Notes under the pieces: generated by a model | Databases searched by the model: none | The model's input: the letters and a program-made list of their open reading frames with translations, nothing else | Told to the model about the DNA's origin: nothing | DNA from: Olivibacter jilunii | Lineage (GTDB): Bacteria; Bacteroidota; Bacteroidia; Sphingobacteriales; Sphingobacteriaceae | Length of the DNA: 64,000 nucleotides | Assembly: GCF_900607235.1 (NCBI RefSeq) | Contig: NZ_LR027848.1 | Coordinates: forward strand, 919,241 to 983,240 | Direction: 5' to 3' | Program-made: the position numbers and the translations under genes | Shown: positions 26,643 through 36,863 of the stretch, in pieces | Numbering within the stretch: position 1 is the first letter of the stretch | Layout: every line of letters begins with the position of its first letter

Positions 26643-27914
26643 ATGAGACTGATCGTTATTAATGCCTTTATACTGCTTTTAATTGATTTTTATATTTATT
26701 ATGCACTTCAAAAAAGCACCATTCGATGGGCTAAAGCACGTTTTTTTAAAGCTGTTTGGTGGGGATATAGTATCGCTTTGTTCATTGGTGTTCTGGCGAG
26801 CTTATACTTCAGCCTTCCTTTGATTGTTCGATCCATTATATTGGTTGCTTTTTTCTTGACCTTTACCAGTAAGATTTTTTATGTACTAGTCTTGCTTGTA
26901 GATGATTTTAGGAGAGGCGGCGTGTGGATGACAAGAAAGATATTTGGCAGAAAAGGTGAATCGGAAGCGACGAAGCTTTCTGCGGAAACCGTTTCAACTA
27001 ATGCTGATCGTATTAGTCGATCACAATTCCTAACTAGAGCTGGTATTGTTGTTGCTGCTGTGCCCTTTGCCACCTTGAGTTGGGGAATTGCTGTGGGAGG
27101 CTATGATTATAGGGTGAGACGACAGAAACTTTATTTGCCGAATTTGCCTAAAGCCTTTCACGGATTAACGATTGGGCAAATATCGGATATCCATTCAGGA
27201 AGCTTTTATAATAAAACGGCCGTTCAGGGAGGCATTGATATGCTACTTGCCGAAAAACCGGATGTCATTTTTTTTACCGGCGATTTAGTTAATAATAAGG
27301 CCGATGAAATGCGCAATTATCAGGACTTATTTAGTAAAGTGAAGGCACCTTTGGGCGTTTATTCGACATTGGGGAACCACGATTATGGAGATTATTTCTA
27401 TGGGAAGGAGGATAGCCCCGAGAAACGTAAAAACTTACAGCAGGTGAAGGACATCCATAGGATTATGGGGTGGGATTTACTTTTGAATGAACATAGAAAA
27501 TTGCGTGTTGATAATGAAGAGATTGGTATATTAGGAGTGGAAAATTGGGGAACCGGCAGATTCCCTAAGTATGGACGAATTGATTTAGCAAAAAAAGGTA
27601 CGGAAGACCTGCCTGTAAAACTTTTATTATCGCACGATCCGTCCCATTGGCGAGCTCAAGTATTAAATAATAAGGATATCGATGTCATGTTTGCCGGCCA
27701 CACACACGGTATGCAATTTGGTATTCGAGGAGATCGTTATCAGTGGAGCCCTGCAAAATACGTTTATAAAGAATGGGCGGGACTTTATACAGATGGTAAC
27801 CAACAACTGTACGTTAATGTGGGGTATGGTTTTTTAGGTTATCCTGGTCGCGTTGGCATTTTGCCTGAAATCACCATTTTTGAACTAGTAAGTGAGTCTC
27901 CGGCTGTAACATAA
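26643..27914 (+). CDS. Membrane-anchored metallophosphoesterase (calcineurin-like)
   Basis: 423 residues from the ATG at 26643; an earlier ATG at 26607 would add 12 polar residues before the membrane helix and seems less likely. Three N-terminal membrane helices (about 2-20, 34-56, 60-82) are followed by a further hydrophobic stretch near 145-165 and the phosphoesterase domain. Its metal motifs are ISDIHSG, FFTGDLVNN, LGNHDYGD, LLSHDP and FAGHTHGMQFG, all complete. Members of this YkuE-like family may hydrolyse UDP-diacylglucosamine-type or other phosphate esters; substrate is not determinable. Only 43 bases separate it from hemH. Confidence 0.88.
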   Translation: MRLIVINAFILLLIDFYIYYALQKSTIRWAKARFFKAVWWGYSIALFIGVLASLYFSLPLIVRSIILVAFFLTFTSKIFYVLVLLVDDFRRGGVWMTRKIFGRKGESEATKLSAETVSTNADRISRSQFLTRAGIVVAAVPFATLSWGIAVGGYDYRVRRQKLYLPNLPKAFHGLTIGQISDIHSGSFYNKTAVQGGIDMLLAEKPDVIFFTGDLVNNKADEMRNYQDLFSKVKAPLGVYSTLGNHDYGDYFYGKEDSPEKRKNLQQVKDIHRIMGWDLLLNEHRKLRVDNEEIGILGVENWGTGRFPKYGRIDLAKKGTEDLPVKLLLSHDPSHWRAQVLNNKDIDVMFAGHTHGMQFGIRGDRYQWSPAKYVYKEWAGLYTDGNQQLYVNVGYGFLGYPGRVGILPEITIFELVSESPAVT

Positions 27915-27953
27915 TCCTTATTTGCATGTCTTAATAGCAAATCGTTTGAGATT

Positions 27954-29201
27954 ATGTCAGTAAAGATGCCCTATCGAGAAAATATCCGGCTTTCGTTGGA
28001 GTCCATTGCTAGCAATAAATTGCGTACTTTTTTGACCGCCTTGATCATAGCAATCGGTATCACCGCCCTGGTAGGCATTCTTACCTCCATTGATGCTATT
28101 CAAAACTCATTAAAAGATTCGTTCTCAGCAATGGGAGCCAATTCCTTTAATATTAGGAATAGAGGAATCAACGTACAAATCGGAGGCAGCGGTACAAGAC
28201 CTAAAGTTTTCAAAAAAATATCCTATCGTGAAGCCTTGGCCTTCCAAAAGAAATTCGATTATGGTGCCATTGTTTCCATTAGCGCCTATGCTTCCAATTT
28301 TGCGGTTGTGAAGTACGGGAGCGAACAGTCAAATCCAAACATATCCATATTGGGAGGTGATGATCATTATTTGCAAACCGGGGGGTATAAATTGGAAAGC
28401 GGTCGAAACTTTACCCAGCGCGAGTTGGAAACCGGATCCAATGTGGTGATTATCGGGAGTGAAATAAAAAAACGTTTGTTTAAAGAGGGGCAAGACCCCT
28501 TGAACAAAATGCTGGTTATCGGTAATGCAAAATATTTAATTATAGGCGTGTTGGAAGACAAAGGATCCAGTGCCGGCATGGGGGCTGATAAGACCTGTAT
28601 CATCCCCTTGTTGCGTGCGCGAGCTGTAGTGCAGGGGGAAATGCCTTCTTATACTATTACGGTAATGAGTAGCAACGCGCAGGGGATAGACCCAACAATT
28701 GGGGAAGCAACCGCTTTATTTAGAAATATTCGTGGATTGGCAGTTACACAGGAAAATAATTTTGAGATCACCAAAAGCGATGCTGTTGCCCAAATACTGG
28801 TTAGTAGTCTTACCTATGTCGCCGTGGGGGCCTTTGTGATCGGCATTATTACATTAATAGGTGCTTCCATTGGCTTAATGAATATTATGCTTGTTTCCGT
28901 AACCGAGCGTACGCGGGAAATCGGAGTTCGAAAGGCAATCGGCGCCACGCCAAAAGTGATACGAATGCAATTTTTGACGGAAGCGATAGTAATCTGTTTA
29001 CTTGGAGGGATAGGCGGTATATTGCTCGGTATTTTAATTGGTAATATCGTAGCGGTGGTTGTAGGAACGAGTTTTGTCGTGCCATGGAAATGGATAATAA
29101 TGGGGATTGTTGTCTGCGTGGGCGTCGGTATGATCTCGGGTTTTTATCCGGCTTCTAAGGCATCAAAACTAGACCCGATCGAGGCGTTACGCTACGAATA
29201 A
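27954..29201 (+). CDS. ABC transporter permease, MacB/FtsX type
   Basis: 415 residues. Typical layout: cytoplasmic start [25 protein letters not shown]1 (about 22-44), a MacB-like periplasmic domain (about 50-270), then three C-terminal membrane helices with the conserved [17 protein letters not shown] between TM2 and TM3. It ends [14 protein letters not shown], the usual end of this family. No ATPase or membrane-fusion gene is adjacent, so its partners must be encoded elsewhere. MacB-type permeases work in efflux or lipoprotein handling by mechanotransmission. Substrate is unknown. Confidence 0.9.
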   Translation: MSVKMPYRENIRLSLESIASNKLRTFLTALIIAIGITALVGILTSIDAIQNSLKDSFSAMGANSFNIRNRGINVQIGGSGTRPKVFKKISYREALAFQKKFDYGAIVSISAYASNFAVVKYGSEQSNPNISILGGDDHYLQTGGYKLESGRNFTQRELETGSNVVIIGSEIKKRLFKEGQDPLNKMLVIGNAKYLIIGVLEDKGSSAGMGADKTCIIPLLRARAVVQGEMPSYTITVMSSNAQGIDPTIGEATALFRNIRGLAVTQENNFEITKSDAVAQILVSSLTYVAVGAFVIGIITLIGASIGLMNIMLVSVTERTREIGVRKAIGATPKVIRMQFLTEAIVICLLGGIGGILLGILIGNIVAVVVGTSFVVPWKWIIMGIVVCVGVGMISGFYPASKASKLDPIEALRYE

Positions 29202-29256
29202 GTGCCGAGAATTAAAAAAACTTGTGAAAAAAAGCAAGTTTATCTATGTTTATCTC

Positions 29257-29595
29257 ATGGAAGAGATAAATTGGCATGATTTTGAAAAAGTAGAACTACG
29301 TGTAGGTACGATTGTAACAGCGGAAGACTTTCCGAAAGCTCGAAAGCCGGCTTATAAGTTAACCATTGATTTTGGGTCCGAAATAGGCATTCGAAAAAGC
29401 AGCGCGCAAATCACTAAACATTATACAAAAGAAGAATTGCCCGGCAGGCAAATTATTGGTGTTGTAAACTTTCCCAAAAAGCAGATCGCCAATTTTATAT
29501 CTGAATGCTTAGTTACCGGATTTGCTGACGAAAATGGAGATATTGTTTTATCCACTGTTGCATCAAGGGTACCAAATGGTGCCAAACTGATGTGA
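29257..29595 (+). CDS. tRNA-binding domain protein, CsaA-like
   Basis: 112 residues from the ATG at 29257; the frame opens earlier at a GTG (29224) with an 11-residue extension unlike the family. The OB-fold tRNA-binding domain covers all of it: [70 protein letters not shown]. These match CsaA, a small dimeric protein related to the C-terminal domain of MetRS and described as a secretion chaperone in Bacillus. Function here is likely RNA or protein binding. Confidence 0.88.
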   Translation: MEEINWHDFEKVELRVGTIVTAEDFPKARKPAYKLTIDFGSEIGIRKSSAQITKHYTKEELPGRQIIGVVNFPKKQIANFISECLVTGFADENGDIVLSTVASRVPNGAKLM

Positions 29596-29710
29596 GGCTT
29601 TAGTAATAGCCTTGTAACACGGAATCTTGAATTTGTTAGTAGTGAATTAATCAACGGATAGTGGCTGGCCGACAGTCTAGCTTAAAACCTGCGGTCGAAA
29701 GAGAAGATAA

Positions 29711-30181
29711 ATGAAATATATAAATTTTGAAGATACAAGTGATTCCGTATCGGACGAATTCTTTATGAAGGAAGCTTTGCGCGAAGCCCAGAAAGCTTTT
29801 GATGCAGACGAGGTTCCTATTGGAGCCGTCATTGTACATGATGGTAAAATTATAGCGCGGGGGCATAACTTAACAGAAACACTGAATGATGTAACTGCTC
29901 ATGCAGAAATGCAGGCCTTCACAGCCGCTGCGAATTACATTGGGGGTAAATATTTAAAAGATTGCACCCTCTATGTTACAATAGAACCTTGCGTTATGTG
30001 TGCGGGAGCATCCTATTGGTCTCAGATTAAGCGAATCGTTTTTGGCGCACGGGATGAAAAGAGAGGATACGCTACGATTTCAAAAGATATTGTCCATCCG
30101 AAAACTACGGTAGTAAGTGGTATTATGGAAGAGACGTGTCGGGAATTAATGCAACGATTTTTTCAGTTGAAAAGACGATAG
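29711..30181 (+). CDS. tadA: tRNA-specific adenosine deaminase
   Basis: 156 residues. Zinc-dependent deaminase motifs: VTAHAEMQAF (His and catalytic Glu, about residue 64) and IEPCVMCAGASYWSQI (PCxxC, about 97), then RIVFGARDEKRG, which fits TadA. It converts A34 to inosine in tRNA-Arg(ACG). The first ~18 residues are not conserved in the family I recall, and an ATG at 29765 is a possible alternative start. It stands between a CsaA-like gene and sod. Confidence 0.9.
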   Translation: MKYINFEDTSDSVSDEFFMKEALREAQKAFDADEVPIGAVIVHDGKIIARGHNLTETLNDVTAHAEMQAFTAAANYIGGKYLKDCTLYVTIEPCVMCAGASYWSQIKRIVFGARDEKRGYATISKDIVHPKTTVVSGIMEETCRELMQRFFQLKRR

Positions 30182-30354
30182 TCTAAATTGTTAGCTGTGA
30201 ACAAGGGAGAAGGGAATAGCTGTTCAAAATCCCAATTGATAATCGGACGAGTAAAACATGTTCCCTACTAACATGTTCCCAAGTTCACATCTCTATCTAT
30301 TGTCATCTCCTTATAAAAACTTAATTCATAAGAACAATTCGGAGCATATATCGT

Positions 30355-30362
30355 TATATTTG
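30355..30362 (+). promoter_or_regulatory. -7 box (TATATTTG) of sod
   Basis: TATATTTG fits TAnnTTTG and lies 35 bases before the sod ATG. No good -33 TTG is seen. Confidence 0.5.
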
Positions 30363-30397
30363 TGTACAACAATCAGAAAATTAAAAAACATAAAATT

Positions 30398-31009
30398 ATG
30401 GCTTTTTCACTTCCTGCGTTACCATACGCATCCGATGCATTAGAACCACATATTGATAAAGAAACCATGGAAATTCACCATGGAAAACATCACCAGGCAT
30501 ATGTTGATAATTTAAATAAAGCAATTGCCGGAACTGATGCGGAATCGCTTTCTATTGAAGAAATCATAAAGAATATTTCAAAATATCCTGCTGCGGTTCG
30601 AAACAACGGCGGAGGGCACTATAATCACTCCTTATTTTGGACCATATTGTCGCCTGATGCGCAAACTACTCCGAGTGGTGAGTTGGCTACCGCTATTGAT
30701 GAAACATTTGGTTCTTTTGACGAATTAAAGAAAAAACTTCAGGATGCCGGAGCAACGCGCTTCGGTTCCGGCTGGTCGTGGTTGGTTGTAGATGCCTCCG
30801 GAAAGTTGCAGGTAACGTCGACACCAAATCAGGACAGTCCATTGATGGACGTTGCAGAAGTTAAGGGAACACCAATCTTAGGTATTGATGTTTGGGAACA
30901 TGCCTATTATTTGAAATATCAAAACAAACGCCCTGCTTACTTAGAGGCAATTTTTAATGTTATCTGCTGGAAATCAGTTGGCGAGCGTTACGCCAATGCC
31001 AAAAAATAA
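30398..31009 (+). CDS. Superoxide dismutase, Fe/Mn family
   Basis: 203 residues from the ATG at 30398; the open frame extends 12 codons further up but lies over the promoter, and the family begins [16 protein letters not shown]. Metal ligands: first His in [21 protein letters not shown], second in NHSLFWTIL, Asp in [11 protein letters not shown] with the last His after it. Gly-Gly-His near [11 protein letters not shown] and GSGWSWLVV are typical. Iron versus manganese cannot be decided by eye. It is cytoplasmic, with no signal peptide, and is followed by an intrinsic terminator. Confidence 0.95.
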   Translation: MAFSLPALPYASDALEPHIDKETMEIHHGKHHQAYVDNLNKAIAGTDAESLSIEEIIKNISKYPAAVRNNGGGHYNHSLFWTILSPDAQTTPSGELATAIDETFGSFDELKKKLQDAGATRFGSGWSWLVVDASGKLQVTSTPNQDSPLMDVAEVKGTPILGIDVWEHAYYLKYQNKRPAYLEAIFNVICWKSVGERYANAKK

Positions 31010-31049
31010 TGGCTCATTTGGATTTTCAAAGATTTAAAAACATGCGAAG

Positions 31050-31083
31050 AAGCAGTGTTTGCCTAGGCAGCACTGCTTTTTTT
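31050..31083 (+). terminator. Intrinsic terminator of sod
   Basis: AAGCAGTG (31050-31057) pairs with CACTGCTT (31071-31078) and a run of T follows; an inner GCCTAGGC palindrome strengthens the loop. Confidence 0.85.
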
Positions 31084-31188
31084 AATCGTGAAAGATCGGC
31101 ACAGTGCTCCGGATTTATGGTTGCACAAAGTTGTTGTCACATCTGCCTGACAGCGATGAATGGCATCGCCAACATAAAACACAAATAA

Positions 31189-32187
31189 ATGAAAGCGATA
31201 GTTCTGGACGGAATTAACTTACCCTTAACGATAAAGAATGTAAGTAAGCCTAAACTAAAAGCGAATGAAGTACTCGTAAAGCTTAAAGCTGCGGCACTTA
31301 ATAGGCGAGATTATTGGATACAAAAGGGACAGTACGCCGGTTTGAAATTCCCTATTATTTTAGGTTCCGATGGTGCAGGAGTCGTAGCAGAGGTGGGGAG
31401 CGAATCGGAAAAGGAGTGGATCGGAAAGGAAGTGCTTATCAATCCCTCATTAAATTGGGGCGAAAGCGAAGCCGCACAGTCGACCACATTTCATATTCTC
31501 GGACTTCCACAGGACGGTACTTTTGCAGAATACGTAAGCGTGCCGCTCCAAAATTTACATATTATGCCACCTCACCTTACTTTTGAGGAGGCGGCTGCGA
31601 TACCCTTGGCCGGGTTAACCGCCTGGCGAGCCTTATTCAGTAGAGCGCATCTGAAGAGGGGGGAACGACTACTCCTAGCGGGTGTTGGAGGCGGGGTAGC
31701 AAGCTTTGCTTTGCAGTGGGCCGTACTTGCGGGTGCAGAAGTATATGTAACATCAAGCAAGCGGGAAAAAATAAGGAAGGCGCTAGACCTGGGAGCGAAG
31801 GCCGGCGCATTGTATACCGATAAAAACTGGGCAAATAAAATACACCCTAACGATGGTTTTGATGTTATAGTAGACAGCGCTATAGGAGAGGGCTTTAATA
31901 ATTATATCGAGCTTGCGAAACCAGGTGGTAGAATTGTTTTCTACGGTGCTACGGTATCAGGCAATTTACCTGAACTCAATGCGAGAAAAATATTTTGGAA
32001 ACAACTGAGTATATTGGGTAGTACGATGGGTTCGCCTAAAGATTTTCATGATATGTTGGCATTTGTAAATAAGCATCAGGTAAAGCCTGTTATTGACTCA
32101 ATTTTTCCTTTAGCGCATGCCGAAGAGGCTGTGAGGAAGATGGATCGTTCGGAACAATTTGGTAAACTGGTACTAAGAGTGGATTAA
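31189..32187 (+). CDS. Zinc-independent MDR oxidoreductase (quinone reductase-like)
   Basis: 332 residues of the medium-chain dehydrogenase/reductase fold. N-terminal GroES-like part: NEVLVKLKAAALNRRDYWIQKGQY and LGSDGAGVVAEVG. The Rossmann part has LLAGVGGGVASFALQ (about residue 160) and VDSAIGEGF. The catalytic and structural zinc cysteines of alcohol dehydrogenases are absent (the GHE-type segment is GSDGAG), which points to the zeta-crystallin/quinone-oxidoreductase branch using NADPH. Substrate is unknown. No operon partner. Confidence 0.85.
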   Translation: MKAIVLDGINLPLTIKNVSKPKLKANEVLVKLKAAALNRRDYWIQKGQYAGLKFPIILGSDGAGVVAEVGSESEKEWIGKEVLINPSLNWGESEAAQSTTFHILGLPQDGTFAEYVSVPLQNLHIMPPHLTFEEAAAIPLAGLTAWRALFSRAHLKRGERLLLAGVGGGVASFALQWAVLAGAEVYVTSSKREKIRKALDLGAKAGALYTDKNWANKIHPNDGFDVIVDSAIGEGFNNYIELAKPGGRIVFYGATVSGNLPELNARKIFWKQLSILGSTMGSPKDFHDMLAFVNKHQVKPVIDSIFPLAHAEEAVRKMDRSEQFGKLVLRVD

Positions 32188-32342
32188 GTTATAGAAAGAT
32201 GAAACCGAGATGTAAATAATAATAATAGACACAATGGGCAATTATTATTGACAAGCATTTACATTTTTAGGTGTCAATGAGCCTCGCGGTCGCTTCGGTT
32301 ATTTACTCGAGCTCTCATTAACCATTAAAAAGAAATAATAGG

Positions 32343-33014
32343 ATGAAAACAATAGGAATGGTTATAAGTGCTTTGTTGCTGAACGTGTTTCTCTCTTGCG
32401 CGGGAGAACCCCAACAAAAGCAAGAGAAAAATAAGGTAGTTACACCTTCAGCAAATGCCGGTCTTTTAGATACGGCGACTTTTGCCGCGGGGTGTTTTTG
32501 GTGCGTAGAGGCGCAGTTTCAACAGCTTAATGGCGTTGATACAGTTGTCTCCGGTTATACGGGTGGGTATGTTAAGAACCCCTCTTACAAAGAAGTTTGC
32601 ACGGGTAATACAGGCCATGCAGAGGCCGTGAATATTATTTTCGACCCAAAAGTAATCAGCTTTGATGAGTTGATCGAGGCATTTTTTGTGGCCCATGACC
32701 CAACACAACTAAATAGACAGGGAAATGATGTGGGAACGCAATATCGATCAGCCATCTTTTATCATAATCCGCAACAGAAAGAAAAGGCATTGTATTATAT
32801 CAAAAGATTAGATGAAGAACATGCCTACAACAAACCTATCGTCACAGAGGTGAAACCATACGGTGCTTTCTATATAGCCGAGGATTACCATCAAAATTAT
32901 TTTAATTTGAATCGGAGCGAAGGATACTGTCAATTTGTAATAGCACCGAAATTGGAAAAATTTGAAAAGGTTTTTAAGAAGAAACTGAAAAACAATAGTG
33001 AAGGAATAAAATAA
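32343..33014 (+). CDS. msrA: Lipoprotein peptide-methionine (S)-S-oxide reductase
   Basis: 223 residues. A lipoprotein signal peptide ends in the lipobox FLSC (Cys19). The MsrA domain starts with TFAAGCFWCVEAQFQQL (catalytic Cys in GCFWC), then VVSGYTGGYVKNPSYKEVCTGNTGHAEAV and EDYHQNYF near the end. The enzyme reduces the S-epimer of methionine sulfoxide in proteins. The lipobox places it at the periplasmic face of a membrane, so it repairs envelope proteins. No MsrB domain is fused or adjacent. It converges with a LysR gene 9 bases away. Confidence 0.93.
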   Translation: MKTIGMVISALLLNVFLSCAGEPQQKQEKNKVVTPSANAGLLDTATFAAGCFWCVEAQFQQLNGVDTVVSGYTGGYVKNPSYKEVCTGNTGHAEAVNIIFDPKVISFDELIEAFFVAHDPTQLNRQGNDVGTQYRSAIFYHNPQQKEKALYYIKRLDEEHAYNKPIVTEVKPYGAFYIAEDYHQNYFNLNRSEGYCQFVIAPKLEKFEKVFKKKLKNNSEGIK

Positions 33015-33023
33015 TCCATTGTA

Positions 33024-33935
33024 TTAGGTGGCATGAATAAAAAACTGCTCTTGTTGCTTTGCAAAACGCATAAACAATTCGGGAAGGCCGGATAGCGGTC
33101 CATGGGGATGGATGAAAAAGAAATTGCGCTCTATGGTGAAATCTTCTATTTCAATAATTTTTAAATGTTTTTCATGCAACTCGCGAGTGATGGCATGAAT
33201 AGACAAAAAAGCAAAGCTATTACTGTGCAAAAGAAATTGTTTAATACTTTCGGTACTCGCTAAATTAACGTTTATCTGCAAGTCCTGTAGATCTACACCT
33301 TTTTCTTTTAAATGTTTAGCGATCACGTCATTTGTTCCTGAACCATTCTCGCGCATAATAAAGTCAAGCCGTGAAAGATCCCTAAATGCGAATGTATCAT
33401 GCAAAGCAAGCGGATTTTCTGCACGTGTAACTAAAACAATTTCGTCTTTAAAGAGAGGTGTGTATTTCATTGATTTATTTTGTGTTAACCCCTCGATAAT
33501 TCCGAGATCAATGTTTTTTTTATCGAGCCAATCTTCCACTTGTTGTGTATTGCCGTGTGCCACTTCAATATGTATACCGTCGTAATTGCGATGAAAATTC
33601 GCTAATATGAGGGGAATGATGTAGTGCGAAATAGTGGTGCTGGCACCTAATTTTAATTTTCCCGATGTTTCTCCCTTTAACTTATCAATTTCGTACGTAG
33701 CTTTATTATATTGCTCAATAATAAGACGAGCATGTTTGTATAGAATGGAGCCTGCGGCAGTTAGTTTAAGCTTGTTGCCACTTCGTTCGAAAAGAGATTG
33801 GCCGATTTGTTGTTCCAATTCCTGGATATTTTTACTAACAGCAGGTTGTGATATAAAAAGCTCCGAAGCCGTTTTTGTAAAATTCAATTGCGTAGCGGCA
33901 GTGAAAAACACTTTTATTCTGAAATCACACTCCAT
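33024..33935 (-). CDS. LysR-family transcriptional regulator
   Basis: 303 residues. N-terminal winged helix-turn-helix (residues 1-62: FFTAATQLNFTKTASELFISQ, PAVSKNIQELEQQIGQSLFERSG, KLKLTAAG) and a periplasmic-binding-like effector domain (about 90-300). The stretch KLKLGASTTISHYIIPLIL resembles CysB/CbbR/ModE-independent sulfur or carbon regulators, but the effector cannot be named. It is convergent with msrA and separated from pfkA by 120 bases, so its target may be elsewhere or itself. Confidence 0.9.
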   Translation of the reverse strand: MECDFRIKVFFTAATQLNFTKTASELFISQPAVSKNIQELEQQIGQSLFERSGNKLKLTAAGSILYKHARLIIEQYNKATYEIDKLKGETSGKLKLGASTTISHYIIPLILANFHRNYDGIHIEVAHGNTQQVEDWLDKKNIDLGIIEGLTQNKSMKYTPLFKDEIVLVTRAENPLALHDTFAFRDLSRLDFIMRENGSGTNDVIAKHLKEKGVDLQDLQINVNLASTESIKQFLLHSNSFAFLSIHAITRELHEKHLKIIEIEDFTIERNFFFIHPHGPLSGLPELFMRFAKQQEQFFIHAT

Positions 33936-34055
33936 AAAACAATGTAGATGTCTTGATAATTGTTGGGATTAATCCCGATAAAACTTGTTTATAATTGGAA
34001 AGAGCGCTAGACCAAAACCAGCCTAGCCTCTTTTTACATCGTTTTGAAAATAAAA

Positions 34056-35030
34056 TTAAGATAAGATATCCACAATTTTAAGCAAGCTGGGTGTAAGGGA
34101 GTCTATATGCTTGATGGCCTTATTGAATGGAGTAAATGCAATGTCACCATTGATAACGCCCGCCATTTCACCTTTACGTCCAGCTAGTAGCGCTTCCACG
34201 GCAGCAACGCCTAGACGGCTTGCCAGTACTCGATCCATACAAGTTGGGCTACCTCCACGTTGTATGTGACCCAAAATGGAAACTCTGGTATCATAATTTG
34301 GAAAATGTTTCTTCACCAGTTCGGCTATAGCGAAGGCGCCACCTTCTTCGTCACCCTCGGCCACTAATACAATTTTCGAAGATTTATCTTTTCGGCCATG
34401 AGCCAACTTTTCCAATAAAGCTTTTGAATTTGTTGCGCTTTCCGGAATTAAAATGGCCTCTGCCCCTGTTCCTATGCCACTACGAAGCGCAATAAGTCCG
34501 GAATCACGGCCCATTACCTCAATAATAAATAGGCGATCGTGCGACTCCGCTGTATCTCGGATTTTGTCAACTGCACTGATAACGGTATTGATGGCCGTAT
34601 CATAACCGATGGTGAAATCGGTTCCTGCTAAATCATTGTCAATAGTGCCTGGAAGCCCCATTACCGGGATGTCGTGTTCCTCAATAAATTTTGCTGCTCC
34701 CGTGAACGTTCCATCTCCACCAATAGCGACTAATCCGTCGATTTGGAATTTCCTGATTTGTTCATAAGCCTGTTGACGTCCTTCTACGGTTCGAAATTCT
34801 TTACTACGTGCGGTCTTTAAAATAGTTCCGCCTCGTTGAATGATATTGGCTACAGATTTAGCATCCATCGGAAAGATATCTCCATTTACCATACCATCAT
34901 AACCCCGCTGAATACCGAATACATTTAGATTATAATGCAAACTCGTGCGTACAACAGCACGTATAGCTGCGTTCATGCCCGGCGAATCTCCACCTGAAGT
35001 AAATACTGCAATATTTTTGATTGTGCTCAT
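34056..35030 (-). CDS. pfkA: ATP-dependent 6-phosphofructokinase
   Basis: 324 residues, length of bacterial PfkA. Motifs: FTSGGDSPGMNAAIRAVVR (ATP site, GGDSPG), AIGGDGTFTGA (GGDGT), LPGTIDNDLAGTDFTIGYDTA (TIDND catalytic Asp), EVMGRDSGLIAL (MGR) and HIQRGGSPTCMDRVLASRLG. GGDGT, not GGDDT, indicates the ATP-dependent rather than the PPi form. It commits glucose to glycolysis. It lies 33 bases after dsbD and probably shares its transcript. Confidence 0.96.
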   Translation of the reverse strand: MSTIKNIAVFTSGGDSPGMNAAIRAVVRTSLHYNLNVFGIQRGYDGMVNGDIFPMDAKSVANIIQRGGTILKTARSKEFRTVEGRQQAYEQIRKFQIDGLVAIGGDGTFTGAAKFIEEHDIPVMGLPGTIDNDLAGTDFTIGYDTAINTVISAVDKIRDTAESHDRLFIIEVMGRDSGLIALRSGIGTGAEAILIPESATNSKALLEKLAHGRKDKSSKIVLVAEGDEEGGAFAIAELVKKHFPNYDTRVSILGHIQRGGSPTCMDRVLASRLGVAAVEALLAGRKGEMAGVINGDIAFTPFNKAIKHIDSLTPSLLKIVDILS

Positions 35031-35063
35031 ATTAATGTATAGCTGATTTGATTATTACGGACA

Positions 35064-36734
35064 CTATAGCCTTTCTTTATAGGCTTTAATACCTGATTCA
35101 AGAAAGTCGATGTAATTTTGGGGATCATAATTCGCTCCTTGCGGAGGAACCAATACATTACCATTGCTGTCTACAATAACATATAAAGGTTGCGAATTGC
35201 TGTTGAATTTGGATGCCTGGAAATCGCTCCATTTTTTTCCGATGGTATTGATCTTTTTTTTGCTGTAAGTCGAGATGTATTGTTCGTTTTGCGGCAGCGT
35301 AGTCTTATCGTCGACAAACAATTCTGCCATAATAAATTCGTTATTTAAGAGGTTTTTTACGCGGGGATCCGTCCAAACATTTGCTTCCATTTTACGACAA
35401 TTCACGCAGTTCCAACCAGTGAAATCAATTAAGACAGGCTTGTTTGTTTGTTTAGAAACCTCCAAGGCTTGTTCATAATCATAATAGGGATCAAAGCCTT
35501 TCGGAGTTCCACGTTCATGAAAGATCTCTGCATATTTTTTAGGACCGGAGTTTGTGGTAGTATGAGACGAAGCCGATATACCGGTGCTTAAGTCAAAATC
35601 TTGAGTAGCACTTGGCGGCAAGAATGCGCTGACTGACTTTAATGGGGCGCCCCACATACCCGGAATCAGATATACGACAAAGGATAGCACCACAATGGCA
35701 AAAAATGTACGCAGAACCGATAAATGTGGAACCTCACTGTCGTGTGCAAATTTGATTTTTCCTAATAGGTATAGCCCCATTAAACCAAATATTACGATCC
35801 AAAGAGCTAAAAATACTTCTCTATCCAGCCAATTCCAATGGTATGCCAAATCCACATTCGATAAAAATTTAAGAGCAAAGGCTAATTCGAGGAATCCTAA
35901 TACCACTTTTACGCTATTCAACCAACCTCCGGATTTCGGTAAGGATTTCAACAAGGATGGAAACAAAGCGAACAGCGCAAAGGGAATAGCAAGTGCCAAA
36001 GAAAAGCCAAACATCCCAATGGCAGGTCCTAAACGTTCGCCCTTGGAGGCTGCATCTACTAACAAGGTTCCAATTAGCGGGCCCGTGCAAGAGAAAGAAA
36101 CTAAAGCGAGGCTAAAAGCCATAAAGAAGATGCCAATAAGGCCTCCTTGATCCGATTTAGCGTCTACTTTGTTAACAAATGAGCTGGGAAGGGTAATTTC
36201 GAAAGCACCTAAAAAAGATGCAGCAAATACCACTAACAATAAGAAAAACAAGAAATTAAAAATACCATTGGTAGAAAGTGCATTTAAGGCGTCTGATCCA
36301 AAAAAAATGGTGACAAGCATTCCCAAGCCAACATAAATAACTATAATAGATAAGCCGTATAGAATAGCTTGTCCTATCGCTTTTGACTTAGACCCAGCTC
36401 TCTTCGTAAAAAAGCTAACGGTTAAAGGAAGCATTGGGAATATACAAGGCATTAAAATAGCGGCAAAACCAAAAAGCAAGCCGTTAATGAATATTTGCCA
36501 AAGTGAAACGCTATTCGCAGTATCTGTTGAAATTACCGGTTGGGCAGGCAAACCTTTAGTAGGAGTAGCTGCTTGGACTGTATCGGTATTGACGCTTGTA
36601 TCTTCTGTTATATCAGTAAATTCGATATCATCCAAAGAAATGGTGTCGGTTTGTAACGTAAGCGCAGAGGCTTCGTTCATAAAAAAGCTTAAGAAAATAC
36701 TAGCTAATGTAATTATAATGAATTTTCTATACAT
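35064..36734 (-). CDS. dsbD: Thiol:disulfide interchange protein DsbD lacking the alpha domain (CcdA + thioredoxin)
   Basis: 556 residues. Signal-like N-terminus (to about residue 25), a short Thr/Asp-rich linker, then eight hydrophobic helices of the DsbD/CcdA beta domain (about 78-360) with the cysteine pair in LMPCIFPMLPLTV and FSCTGPLIGTLL. The periplasmic C-terminal thioredoxin gamma domain has FTGWNCVNCRKMEANVW (CVNC). It passes electrons from cytoplasmic thioredoxin to periplasmic proteins. The alpha domain expected at the N-terminus is missing and is encoded by the gene immediately upstream (36864-37313). Confidence 0.92.
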   Translation of the reverse strand: MYRKFIIITLASIFLSFFMNEASALTLQTDTISLDDIEFTDITEDTSVNTDTVQAATPTKGLPAQPVISTDTANSVSLWQIFINGLLFGFAAILMPCIFPMLPLTVSFFTKRAGSKSKAIGQAILYGLSIIVIYVGLGMLVTIFFGSDALNALSTNGIFNFLFFLLLVVFAASFLGAFEITLPSSFVNKVDAKSDQGGLIGIFFMAFSLALVSFSCTGPLIGTLLVDAASKGERLGPAIGMFGFSLALAIPFALFALFPSLLKSLPKSGGWLNSVKVVLGFLELAFALKFLSNVDLAYHWNWLDREVFLALWIVIFGLMGLYLLGKIKFAHDSEVPHLSVLRTFFAIVVLSFVVYLIPGMWGAPLKSVSAFLPPSATQDFDLSTGISASSHTTTNSGPKKYAEIFHERGTPKGFDPYYDYEQALEVSKQTNKPVLIDFTGWNCVNCRKMEANVWTDPRVKNLLNNEFIMAELFVDDKTTLPQNEQYISTYSKKKINTIGKKWSDFQASKFNSNSQPLYVIVDSNGNVLVPPQGANYDPQNYIDFLESGIKAYKERL

Positions 36735-36863
36735 CAGTTTTAGTTTGAAGGCGTGAAATTAGTAATTATTCCTGAGAGGGTGCCAATTTTCAGGTCTCCT
36801 TATTGTAAATAAAGTACGGTTAGGTTAAGATGGGATGAAGGAAAGCGGCTTAAGCCACTTTCC